A DNA stretch of 64,000 bases from Halobacillus hunanensis (GTDB lineage Bacteria > Bacillota > Bacilli > Bacillales > Halobacillaceae). A program made the position numbers and the translations under genes. Of the stretch, positions 43,301 to 51,987 are shown one piece after another (position 1 is the first letter of the stretch; each line of letters opens with the position of its first letter). The notes beneath the pieces are model-generated. The model was not told where the DNA came from, did not search any database, and worked only from the letters and a program-made list of their open reading frames with translations. Location: positions 1-64,000 of the forward strand of contig NZ_FVZB01000004.1 in the NCBI RefSeq assembly GCF_900166655.1, written 5' to 3'.

Positions 43301-45324
43301 GTGGGATACGTATTAATCCTCGCAGAAAAACCGAGTCAGGCTAAGGCTTATGCAGATGCTTTCCAACACACGAGCAAAAAAGACGGGTATATTGAAGTGA
43401 ATGATCGCCGTTACTTTAATAACAAAGCTGTGATTACATGGGGGTTCGGTCATCTTGTTTCTTTAAAGATGCCTGGTGCTTATAAAAAGGAGTGGGAAAG
43501 ATGGAGTTTAGAGCATCTTCCCATTCTTCCAGACCATTACAAATTTGAGGTGCCCAAAGATAAGAAAAAACAATTCAATATTGTGAAGGGCTTACTACAG
43601 AAAGCAAGTGAAATTGTCGTGGCTACTGATGCTGATCGTGAAGGGGAAAATATTGCTCGCAGTATTATTCGGAAGGCCGGAGCTGAAAATAAACCTACAA
43701 AACGGTTATGGATTAATTCGTTAGAGGTGAGGAAATTCAAAAAGGATTTCAAACCCTTCATTATGGAAACAAGTATTTGCCTATCTATGAAGAAGCTCAA
43801 GCTCGACAAATTGGTGAATGGATCGTGGGTATGAATGCTTCCCCTTTATATTCATTACTGTTACAGAAAAAGGGTATTCGGGAAACCTTCAGTTTGGGAA
43901 GGGTTCAGACACCAACGTTATATTTGATCTACACTCGACAACAGGAAATACATCATTTCAAGCCGGAACCGTTTTATGAACTTTTCGCGAATATCAAAGT
44001 TAAAAACGGTACCTTCCAAGCAAAATATAAAGATCGTTTTTCCAAAAAAGATGACCTAATAAATTTCATGAAAGATCAAGGTTTACAATCCGAAGAAAAC
44101 ACCACGATTACAAAGCTCACCAAAGAATCTAAGAAAACCAAATCCCCTAAATTGCACAGTCTTTCCACCTTGCAGACAAAGGCAAATAAAAAGTGGAAAT
44201 ACAGTCCAACGGACGTATTGAAAATCATGCAAAACCTTTACGAAAAAAAGCTGTTAACGTATCATGCCATTATTCCAACAAAGACGATTCCCAAAACGCA
44301 AACCATTGATGGACTCAATGAAAAAGAAAAGAATATTTACTTTGAAGTTCTTCTTAATACATTGGCCATGTTTGCACCGGACTACCTTTATGAAGAGACA
44401 AAGGCTGAAGTTGATGTAAAAGGGGTCGTTTTCCATGCAAAAGGTAAAGTCGAAAAAGACAGAGGATGGAAAGCGTTGTTTGCCAATGAACAAAGCAAAA
44501 ATGTTGATCGGGAGCAGGAGACAAAGTTACCACCATTAACGGAAGGTGAGAGCGCACTTGTTAAACCTGAAATTAAGGATGGTATGACGCAGCCCCCAAA
44601 ACCATATACGGAAGGTCAGCTCATTAATATGATGAAAACCTGCGGTAAAGCGATTGACGATAGTGAATCACAGCAAATTTTAAAGGATATTGAAGGACTC
44701 GGCACCGAAGCAACCAGGGCGAATATCATTGAAACCTTGAAAAAACAGGAGTATATCAGCGTTAAGAAAAATAAAGTAAAGGTCACAAAGAAAGGTGAAA
44801 TCCTCTGTCAGTCGGTAGAAGGGACACTTTTATCAAAAGCTGAAATGACAGCCAAATGGGAGCAGTTTTTGCGGCTGATCGGTGAGGGGCAAAAAACGAA
44901 AGAGGGCTTCCTAAAAAACATCGATAAATTCATCCATGAATTAATTAATAAAACGCCTGAAGCGTTGGATGCAACAACCATTGAACAGAGGATTGAAGAA
45001 TCGAAGGAAGAAAGTAGTCTCGGGAAATGCCCGTCTTGTCGAAAAGGGAATATAGTTGATAAACGTAAATTTTTCGGTTGCACAGAATATAAAAACGACT
45101 GCCGTTTCACATTTCCGAAAAAGATAGCAAGCAAAAATATATCTGAAGCTAACATTAGAAAGTTATTGGCTAAAGGGAAGACCAATCTCATCAAGGGATT
45201 TGCAAGCAAAAAGGGAAAGTCCTTTGATGCCTATCTCATATGGGAGGATGCAGCAGCCGGAAAAATCAATTTTGAGTTTGATAATAAAAAGTCAGGACGA
45301 AAGAAAAAATATACAGTTTCCTGA
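43301..45324 (+). pseudogene. topB: Topoisomerase III gene broken by a frameshift and a catalytic-region deletion
   Basis: The first frame (43301-43834, GTG start) holds the Toprim part (ILAEKPSQAKAYADAF, DADREGE). One base is missing near 43730: the true sense continues as EEIQKGFQTLHYGNKYLPIY in the second frame, which runs to 45324. In addition, LLTY is followed directly by HAIIPT, where intact TopB has LTYPRTDS and about 50 residues in between; so the sequence after the active-site Tyr is gone. The C-terminal zinc finger remains. Conjugative plasmids of this type carry topB next to the relaxase. Confidence 0.85.
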
Positions 45325-45342
45325 TTGGAAGAGGTGATTATT

Positions 45343-45606
45343 TTGGAGTGGCAGAGGTGCCCCAGATGCAATAGTCGTAGAGTAGGTGAGCGCGGTTCCT
45401 TAGGTTGTTTTGGATCCATTTTCATAGTAGGTATATCTATTGGAGTAGCATATATCTCAACATTTTATATATTCGATATTCTTAGCGTATTGATTTTCGC
45501 GGTAATACTAACTACTTTAATCTGGTTAAGAGACAAAATGTTTCTTCACCTTTATTGTAAGGACTGCGAACTAGTTTTTTCGCCGTCCAAAAAAGATGTG
45601 TCCTAA
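45343..45606 (+). CDS. Zinc-ribbon membrane protein, 87 residues
   Basis: From TTG 45343 (GAGGTG 6 bases upstream): a CPRC...C ribbon half, two membrane helices (about residues 22-62) and a closing CKDC. The four cysteines on either side of the membrane hairpin would sit together in the cytoplasm. Follows the topB remnant. Function unknown. Confidence 0.6.
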   Translation: MEWQRCPRCNSRRVGERGSLGCFGSIFIVGISIGVAYISTFYIFDILSVLIFAVILTTLIWLRDKMFLHLYCKDCELVFSPSKKDVS

Positions 45607-45920
45607 AGGGGTACGTAGATTGAGGGGATACTTTGGAAAATATAGCAAATCTACCACTTTAGTTGAAAAATTCATATGTGAGACTGAATGGTTTTTTCCA
45701 TTCGGTCTTTTTTATTGTTCAATTAGAGTACACCCTGCATAAACAAAATAAAACCCTGTAATGTCAAGGTTTAAAATGTTCATTCAGAGTTGTTCAGTCA
45801 TCCCGTAAATCTTTTTATGTTTTATAAGTAGTTCAGTGAAAAAAGTTCCTACCGTAAGGCCATTGAGTAATCGTGTGGTATAATTTCGTTATAAATCCAA
45901 TATATGTAGGAGTGTTTCTT
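45607..45920. other. Intergenic region between transfer genes and defence island
   Basis: Holds the terminator at 45681-45715 and the promoter region of the next gene, with a TATAAT box near 45885. No gene seen. Confidence 0.5.
45681..45715 (+). terminator. Terminator at the end of the relaxase operon
   Basis: Stem AGACTGAATGG pairs with CCATTCGGTCT (one G-T wobble), then TTTTTATT. Confidence 0.85.
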
Positions 45921-46796
45921 TTGAGCGAACTTCGGGAGTTCTATTATTTAGACAGTAAGCTATCTGGAAATTATCTAACCCAGATAGAAGATGGTTTAAC
46001 GCAATATAAATATGAAAATAAAATGGAAGGAAGTCCAAATCATTCATTCGAAATTTCAACAGGAGCTCTTGGCGAAATTTTATCTAGTACTCTAGGAGTT
46101 CCACTTCCTGATTTTTCTTATCGAAGGGATGGAAAATCTGAAAAAATTAAAATTGAAGAATTCAAGACCTTAAATGAGGTTTCACAACTTTCTCGTTTGG
46201 TAAAGTATTTGGAACCTGCAATGATTGATATAAAAGAAAAATTAGATAGAGAATCTTGGGGACAACTATCCGAAAATCAATTTATTAAGTTCGATTGTGA
46301 ATTAAAGGTATCAAATCTATATTTATTCACTGAGTTTACAAGGAAACTTGGAAAAAAGTCTATATTTAATCCTGGGAATGATGAACAATTTAATGAATAC
46401 GTAGATCATGCTGAAACTATTGAGGATAAGAAATCACAAAAAATTATTCTTAAACCCAACTTTTCGCCAGATAATAATAAATACTATTTTGTGTCTGAGA
46501 TAAAAAAGAGGTTCTTAGATGAAGACGTAGAATTAAAGGATTTAAATACTGAAAAATTCACTGTAATAGGTAAAATTGATAAAAAAATTGAGACTTCTGA
46601 GAAAGAAATTGTATTTGACCTTACTGAAACTGGGATGTTAGAGGTAATGAGAAGCAAAGAAATAAAACAGTTTATAAAGCAGTTTAATCAAAGTATTGAT
46701 AATCCAATGATGACAAAGTTTTTTTCTACTGAACAGGATATTTACGCAATAAAGCCTGCTATGAAATTTAAACCATTAGCATTGTACAAAACATAA
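45921..46796 (+). CDS. DUF6414-like protein, possible defence component
   Basis: 291 residues from TTG 45921 with TAGGAGTG upstream. The start ELREFYYLDSKLSGNYLTQI resembles the conserved opening of DUF6414 proteins, which begin with a FlYLD segment and appear near defence genes. The middle has a small beta-rich domain; no catalytic motif is visible. It is followed, 210 bp on, by a nuclease-like gene, so the two may form one system. Confidence 0.5.
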   Translation: MSELREFYYLDSKLSGNYLTQIEDGLTQYKYENKMEGSPNHSFEISTGALGEILSSTLGVPLPDFSYRRDGKSEKIKIEEFKTLNEVSQLSRLVKYLEPAMIDIKEKLDRESWGQLSENQFIKFDCELKVSNLYLFTEFTRKLGKKSIFNPGNDEQFNEYVDHAETIEDKKSQKIILKPNFSPDNNKYYFVSEIKKRFLDEDVELKDLNTEKFTVIGKIDKKIETSEKEIVFDLTETGMLEVMRSKEIKQFIKQFNQSIDNPMMTKFFSTEQDIYAIKPAMKFKPLALYKT

Positions 46797-47006
46797 TACA
46801 AAGTATTAAAAGCTTAATTTTATTTTTATGGTTTGGAGCACAAACGCAATCTGCGTATGCCTTACTCTCATACGTTACAATTATTTTCTCCTGATTGTCA
46901 CGCCAAAACCCCTCTATATCAGCCTAAAATCCTTGTGAAATCTTACCCTTTATATATTTATAATCTATAATAAGCATAGTGTTACAAAATAAAGGAGGTT
47001 GTATAG

Positions 47007-48581
47007 TTGGGAAAAAAATATAAAGATAGTTGTATTCAGATATTAAAAGAAAAAGGTCCCCTTTTGGGCAGTGAATTTCGCAAAATTCTTGTTGAAAGAC
47101 AAGGGATTAAGGAGGGGAATGCTAGAGCCATCATAAACAGGTTGAAAAACAGTGGAGAATTCCTTAGCACTGATCCCGTCAAGTTAAGACATCAAGAGTT
47201 GATCTACTACCTTCCTTTTCATGATTTAAAAGCAAAGTTAAAAAAAATAATGCCAGATCATTCATCAACACTTAATAGAATATATCAAGCCTTAGTAGAA
47301 GAAAATGGATTCTTGTTATGGTCCGAATTTGCAAAAATTTCTTCTGGGGTAGTTGATTCATCCCAATCTTCACGTAAGTCGGCAACCAACCTATTCAATG
47401 ATTTGAAATCCCTTGGGATTGTTGAGGAATTGAAACATCATGAACACATCCCGGTGGTAGTTGCATCCGAAAAATGGTTTCCCCAAAAAACGGATATATT
47501 AGTTGCTATAAGTAAAAGGAAACAAAAATTATCCTTTACTAAAGGCTTAACTGATGATCTTCTGAAATGGCTAGAAAGTATGAACTTAATTGGTTGGGAA
47601 AACTCTTACACTAGAGATATACAAGATTATAACATTGGATACAATGGTTTCTATTTTGATGCTATAAGTTATACATACTTGTGGGGACTATATCGGACAA
47701 ATCAAAAAGATGAGTTGTTTGAGCCTACTCGGAATAAAGCAGGATCCCCGGTCTTAATTGAGTCTATATTGCACCGAACCACTAAACGTCATGATATTAC
47801 AGGTTTCATTAGTAGGGTAGATAACTATTGTGGTCCAATAAAGTCGAATAAAAATCTAAAAGTTATTCCCATTTGCTTTGTAGATACTGTTGAAAAAGAT
47901 GCATATAAACTTGCTAGAGAGCGCGGAATACTTATTATGAAACTAAGTGACGTATTTGGAACGAAATTAGCTCAGTCACTCCAAGAGCTCCAAGAAATCG
48001 ACCCAGAAAAGGTAGATCCGCAAAAGTTATCCACGATACTTGATAATGCAAATAAGTCAGGAAGAGATGGCGATTTTGGAAACTTAAAGGGTTACGTTTT
48101 TAATTTTTTAGTGGCTTCTATATTCAATGATGCTGGTTATAAAACTAGTATAGGGCTTCGCTATAAGGATCTTGAAGGACGAAAGTGCGAATGCGACATA
48201 GTCTGTGAAGATGTAGATGAGATTATAGCTTGTGAAGTTAAGGGGTACGATGAAGGAAAAGAAGTTAAATTAGGTGAACACGAAAAAGAGCCGGACAGCG
48301 TTAAAAAATTTTTTGAGAGAACATGCTCTATCATTAAAAAGGATAGTGGTAAAACAATTATTCCGGTATTTATTACTTCTGGTAGTTTTTCGCAAGACGC
48401 AATAAATTACTTAGAGAAGAAAAATAATAGTAAAAAAATGAAGCCACTATTAAAGCGTAATTTTCCCTCTAGTATCTACTATGATCGTAAGGGTTTACTA
48501 GATTACTTTAGTAGTAAAAGCAGAAAATTCAAAGAACATAAACAAGTCCTTAAGGAATATTTTAAACAAGAAAGCAGGTAA
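47007..48581 (+). CDS. Winged-helix plus PD-(D/E)XK nuclease-like protein
   Basis: 524 residues from TTG 47007 with AAAGGAGG at good distance. Two winged-helix-like segments lie in the first 160 residues. The C-terminal part holds GRKCECDIVCEDVDEIIACE, followed by VKG, a D-x12-E-x-K arrangement of the PD-(D/E)XK restriction-nuclease fold, near residues 393-415. A DNA-cutting or DNA-sensing defence protein is likely. Partnership with the DUF6414-like gene is inferred from adjacency in the cargo island. Confidence 0.6.
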   Translation: MGKKYKDSCIQILKEKGPLLGSEFRKILVERQGIKEGNARAIINRLKNSGEFLSTDPVKLRHQELIYYLPFHDLKAKLKKIMPDHSSTLNRIYQALVEENGFLLWSEFAKISSGVVDSSQSSRKSATNLFNDLKSLGIVEELKHHEHIPVVVASEKWFPQKTDILVAISKRKQKLSFTKGLTDDLLKWLESMNLIGWENSYTRDIQDYNIGYNGFYFDAISYTYLWGLYRTNQKDELFEPTRNKAGSPVLIESILHRTTKRHDITGFISRVDNYCGPIKSNKNLKVIPICFVDTVEKDAYKLARERGILIMKLSDVFGTKLAQSLQELQEIDPEKVDPQKLSTILDNANKSGRDGDFGNLKGYVFNFLVASIFNDAGYKTSIGLRYKDLEGRKCECDIVCEDVDEIIACEVKGYDEGKEVKLGEHEKEPDSVKKFFERTCSIIKKDSGKTIIPVFITSGSFSQDAINYLEKKNNSKKMKPLLKRNFPSSIYYDRKGLLDYFSSKSRKFKEHKQVLKEYFKQESR

Positions 48582-48699
48582 TGAACTACCTCTCGCCCCA
48601 AGAAAGTGAGAAGTCTACTTCATTAAGAATCAGCCTAAGTCCATATTTGAAATAATGAATTTAATAATTCTACCTTTGTTACATAAATGAAACCGGCTG

Positions 48700-49254
48700 T
48701 TAACGACTACTTAAATATCTATAAAAGGTAGCTCTGCTAACGTCAGCTGCATACAGTATTTCCTCTATACTATACTCTTTACTATCATACATTCGAAAGG
48801 CCATATCCAGTTTGGATTGGTCTTTTTTTGGTCGACCACCTTTTCGTCCCCGAGCTCTTGCAGCATCTAAACCAGATCTCGTTCGTTCAGATATAATGTC
48901 ACGTTCAAACTGCGCTAATCCACTAAAAATCGTAAACACTAATTTTCCCATCGCTGTTGTGGTATCAATATTTTCATTAATGGATACAAAGTTGATGCCT
49001 TTATCCTGAAAGTCGTTGACTAGATCTACCAGGTGTTTTGTGCTACGACCAATTCGGTCGAGTTTATAAACAACTACCGTATCTCCTTCACGTAGATACT
49101 TCATCATTTCCGTGAATGCTGGACGATCTTTTTTTGTTCCGGTAATTTTTTCCGAATAGATATTTTTCCCTTCTACACCATATTGCTTTAATGCATCAAA
49201 CTGCATATGTAAATTTTGATCCTTTGTACTGACTCGGGCATATCCAAATAACAT
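48700..49254 (-). CDS. Serine resolvase/invertase
   Basis: 184 residues, complete. Catalytic domain with GYARVSTKDQ (Ser nucleophile), YKLDRIGRS and ERDIISERTRSG, then a C-terminal helix-turn-helix (EEILYAADVSRATFYRYL). Likely resolves plasmid multimers or a transposon cointegrate. The upstream 49290-49430 stretch has repeated TATCAAAAA-type half-sites in both orientations that may be its res site. Confidence 0.92.
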   Translation of the reverse strand: MLFGYARVSTKDQNLHMQFDALKQYGVEGKNIYSEKITGTKKDRPAFTEMMKYLREGDTVVVYKLDRIGRSTKHLVDLVNDFQDKGINFVSINENIDTTTAMGKLVFTIFSGLAQFERDIISERTRSGLDAARARGRKGGRPKKDQSKLDMAFRMYDSKEYSIEEILYAADVSRATFYRYLSSR

Positions 49255-49426
49255 ATTTTGTAACTCCTTTTGAAATTCATTACTTATATGTTATCAAAAA
49301 GGATGATTAGTGTATATAATGATACTTTGTTTTTGGTACGGATTTTGAAACTTAACGGATGCTGGTACAAGGATGAAAAATTATTTGATTTGAGTCGTTG
49401 AGTGATTGTATCAAAAACGAACACTT

Positions 49427-49455
49427 ATGACAGCAGTAATTTCGTCTGATATAAT
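49427..49455 (+). promoter_or_regulatory. Promoter of the zeta-type toxin cassette
   Basis: ATGACA (49427-49432), 17-base spacer and TATAAT (49450-49455), 30 bp before the small first gene. Confidence 0.6.
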
Positions 49456-49484
49456 TTATATATAAAACAAAGGTGGTGTTTTAT

Positions 49485-49685
49485 ATGCTAGAGCGTGAAG
49501 GCGAATCCCAAGGAAGGAAATATGCTTGGGTAGATAAATGGGTGAAAATGACGGGTGATCGAGCAAAAATCGATGCTAAAGCAAATAACACATATATTGT
49601 TTACGAAACAGAAGACGGACTCGTGAAAGAATATCCGGATGGAACCATTGTGAATTTTGACAAAAAGCCAAATGGTGATAATTAA
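49485..49685 (+). CDS. Small partner (candidate antitoxin) of the zeta-type toxin
   Basis: 66 residues from ATG 49485 with AAAGGTGG upstream. Mixed charge; ends IVNFDKKPNGDN. Its stop shares one base with the start of the ATPase-like gene, so the two are tightly coupled. The antitoxin role is inferred from this layout and size; the sequence itself is not a known epsilon antitoxin. Confidence 0.6.
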   Translation: MLEREGESQGRKYAWVDKWVKMTGDRAKIDAKANNTYIVYETEDGLVKEYPDGTIVNFDKKPNGDN

Positions 49686-50284
49686 TGAGGTCCGCCAAGC
49701 TCCCTCCCATGATGTATATCTTTGCTGGAAACAATGGGAGTGGAAAAAGCACGTTACGTAACCTGTTAATCGATAAGTTAGGTATAGACATCAATATTGA
49801 TCCGGATTCCATTGCTCGCAGGTTGAATCCGCAAGCACCCGAGACCAAACAATTCGCAGCAGGAAAAGCAGCAGTAAAATTAGTCTATGAGTGTATTGAG
49901 GAAGAGAAGAGCTTTTCGATTGAAACGACGCTTGCTGGGAAAAATGCTATCCACCAAATGAACAAAGCCAGAGAAAAAGGCTTTGAAGTCACAATGTTTT
50001 ACGTTGGACTGGGCCACGTAGAACAAAACATTGAACGAGTGGCCTTACGTGTAAGAAATGGTGGGCATCATATCCCGACAAAAGACATTTTGAAAAGAGA
50101 TTCGACTTCCAAAGAAAATTTACTTCGCAATTTGTATCTCGTTGACAATCTCGTCGTCATCGATAACAGTAAATCAGATGGAGAACTAGTTTTAGAAACC
50201 TCCAATGGCCGTATAACTTTTGTAGCCAACGACCTGCCTGACTGGGCACATCCAATAAAACAGAAATACAATGCTACAACATAA
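49685..50284 (+). CDS. Zeta-toxin-like P-loop kinase
   Basis: 199 residues. Walker A GNNGSGKST at residues 15-23, DINIDPDSIARRLNP with the substrate-binding Asp region, and ETTLAG follow the zeta toxin/AAA_33 pattern. Zeta toxins phosphorylate UDP-N-acetylglucosamine; whether this smaller relative does is unknown. Coupled to the small gene upstream and closed by a strong terminator. Confidence 0.8.
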   Translation: MRSAKLPPMMYIFAGNNGSGKSTLRNLLIDKLGIDINIDPDSIARRLNPQAPETKQFAAGKAAVKLVYECIEEEKSFSIETTLAGKNAIHQMNKAREKGFEVTMFYVGLGHVEQNIERVALRVRNGGHHIPTKDILKRDSTSKENLLRNLYLVDNLVVIDNSKSDGELVLETSNGRITFVANDLPDWAHPIKQKYNATT

Positions 50285-50322
50285 AAAGATTCTCCTGTCT
50301 TATGTAAGAGGAGAATCTTTTA
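50285..50322 (+). terminator. Terminator of the toxin cassette
   Basis: Perfect stem AAAAGATTCTCCT and complement with a 12-base loop, T-rich 3' arm, beginning at the toxin stop. Confidence 0.85.
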
Positions 50323-50454
50323 TGTAATATCGAATCTATGGAACTTCCCCGATCTATTGTGTCGTCTTATAATTGAATTATTTAACAGCTATTATAATGA
50401 AGGTTTTGGGTTATAAAGTTGTTTTTTACTCCACTTCGCGTATTATAAAAACTG

Positions 50455-51063
50455 TTACACCTGGCTTTCCTCAAGTTGTTTGACCAATTTATAAAAAGTG
50501 GTCTTTTTAACTTCTGCTTGCTCCATGGCCCGCGTTGCTGTAATCTTGCCATTCTTCCATTCATAATAAGCTTCCATGAACTCATCCGTAATCTTTGCTT
50601 TAGGACGGCCAAAAGTTATTCCTTTTTGCATGGCCACGTCAATTCCCTCACGCTGTCGTTTTCGAATCCGGTCCCGTTCTTCCTGCGCCATCCAAGAAAG
50701 GATTTGCAAAACGAGATCGGCTATAAAGGTTCCCATGCTGTCCTTATATTGGGTGGTATCAAGTAATGGCATGTCCAATACTACAATGTCGGCCTGAAGC
50801 TCCTTTGTAATGGCATTCCACTCCAGCACAATCTCCTCTTTATTCCGACCGAAACGATCAAGGGAATGAATGTACAGCACATCCCCCGGGCGAAGGATTC
50901 GTTTTAAGAGCTGGTATTGTTCCCTTTGAAAATCCTTACCACTTACTTTATCAATAAATATATCACGCTTATTGATCTCTTGCTCTTTCATTGCAGCGAC
51001 TTGACGTTCCTCACTTTGATCTTTACTGCTCACTCGTATGTATCCATACTTCCGATTCTCCAT
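50455..51063 (-). CDS. Second serine resolvase (Bin/Tn-type)
   Basis: 202 residues, complete. YIRVSSKDQSEERQ with the catalytic Ser, HSLDRFGRN, ERDRIRKRQREG and a C-terminal helix-turn-helix (VKKTTFYKLVKQ). About as different from the first resolvase as two subfamilies. A cluster of CGTTCGTAAA repeats directly upstream is its likely binding site. Confidence 0.92.
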   Translation of the reverse strand: MENRKYGYIRVSSKDQSEERQVAAMKEQEINKRDIFIDKVSGKDFQREQYQLLKRILRPGDVLYIHSLDRFGRNKEEIVLEWNAITKELQADIVVLDMPLLDTTQYKDSMGTFIADLVLQILSWMAQEERDRIRKRQREGIDVAMQKGITFGRPKAKITDEFMEAYYEWKNGKITATRAMEQAEVKKTTFYKLVKQLEESQV

Positions 51064-51117
51064 TTAAAGGATAACCTCTCTTTCATTTGGTCTTTCTCCT
51101 TTAATTGTACCCTTTTC

Positions 51118-51242
51118 CGTTCGTAAATGTATATAGAAAACAACGAACGTCCGTAATTAATTTTCATCCTTTTACGAACGTTTAATTTCATAGATTTAAG
51201 ATATTTGTAGACTGTTCGTAAAGGTGTACTTTTACAAACGTA
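51118..51242. repeat. Probable res site of the second resolvase
   Basis: Five half-sites related to CGTTCGTAAA in alternating orientation: 51118, 51142 (inverse), 51171 (inverse), 51213 and 51231 (degenerate inverse). They pair into three subsites upstream of the resolvase gene, as in Tn3-family res sites. Confidence 0.65.
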
Positions 51243-51531
51243 ACAAAACCCAATTCCAGAAAAGGGCCAGATTGTTTAATAAAGAAGGATTTAGTTTTGG
51301 GGACATCGAAGAGATACCTAATAAAAGTAAGTTCTGAAAGGAGAAAAAATGCCACAATGCTTAGTGATACCATTAACTATAATTATGAAAATAAAATTGT
51401 TTCGAGAGGAGATAATTTTCCTTCAGTTGATACATCAAAGAATATGCTGAATTTAATTTGTGTTCTATTACACCTAAGAGTAAGTAAGGGTGAAATTATA
51501 AGGATTCTGGCAATTTCAGAAATTGAATTTG

Positions 51532-51711
51532 AATCAAAGATTGCTTTGTTGGATAGGGAAGGACTTAAGAATACTGCCCATATGATCATTAATAAGCTGT
51601 GCCCCATTATCTTCAATTACCCGTCTCATTATAGACCGAATGTGACCTTCATAACCCGGAGCACCATTAGCTTCAGTCAATTCCTTTAAAATATCCAAAA
51701 TATTCACCATC
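51532..51711 (-). pseudogene. 5' fragment of an M42 aminopeptidase gene
   Basis: From ATG 51711 the minus strand reads MVNILDILKELTEANGAPGY and continues about 48 codons like the start of M42 glutamyl aminopeptidases. The sense is lost near 51567 and stops at 51532. The remaining 300 or so codons are absent. It marks a recombination border between the resolvase island and the next cargo. Confidence 0.7.
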
Positions 51712-51987
51712 CAAAATTTTGTTTTACTTATAGGATGGTGTTAATACAAAAATTTATTCTTTTATATACTTTTTATTGGCGTTCTCGTAAGGCCCAAAGG
51801 GGGGGATCCCCCTCGATGCTTCTCTTTGACTATTTTCTGAACCTCAGAGAATTTCAGAAACAGGAGAATGTCTCATCATGGATAAAAAAAGGAAAACGCC
51901 TAAAACTGTATGAAAAACGAAAATTATGGAAAAGTAAACAAGGTTATGCTAAATAAATTTTAATAATACTTTAAAAGGAGGGGTTTT
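51712..51987. other. Scar region before gabD
   Basis: A plus-strand frame of 73 codons (51735-51956) has odd composition and no ribosome site. The stretch GGGGGGGATCCCCC near 51800 forms a small palindrome. No gene supported. Confidence 0.4.

Larger units (their letters stand above)
17092..45606. mobile_element. Conjugative plasmid backbone
   Basis: From structured element A through the transfer operon, rep, parAB, element B, ardC, oriT, relaxase and topoisomerase remnant, all genes are plasmid transfer or maintenance functions. Cargo lies on both sides, so the true replicon is larger than the window. No integrase or att sites were seen at the borders, which favours a plasmid over an integrative element. 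Confidence 0.7.

Noticed and set aside
45231-45425. Minus-strand frame across the topB end
   Set aside because: Shadow of the real reading frames on the plus strand.
51297-51689. Plus-strand frame of 130 codons
   Set aside because: Its 3' third is antisense to a clear M42 aminopeptidase fragment, and the best ribosome site serves a different short frame. Probably not a gene.
51735-51956. Plus-strand frame before gabD
   Set aside because: No ribosome site; spans a GC palindrome; composition unlike neighbouring proteins.
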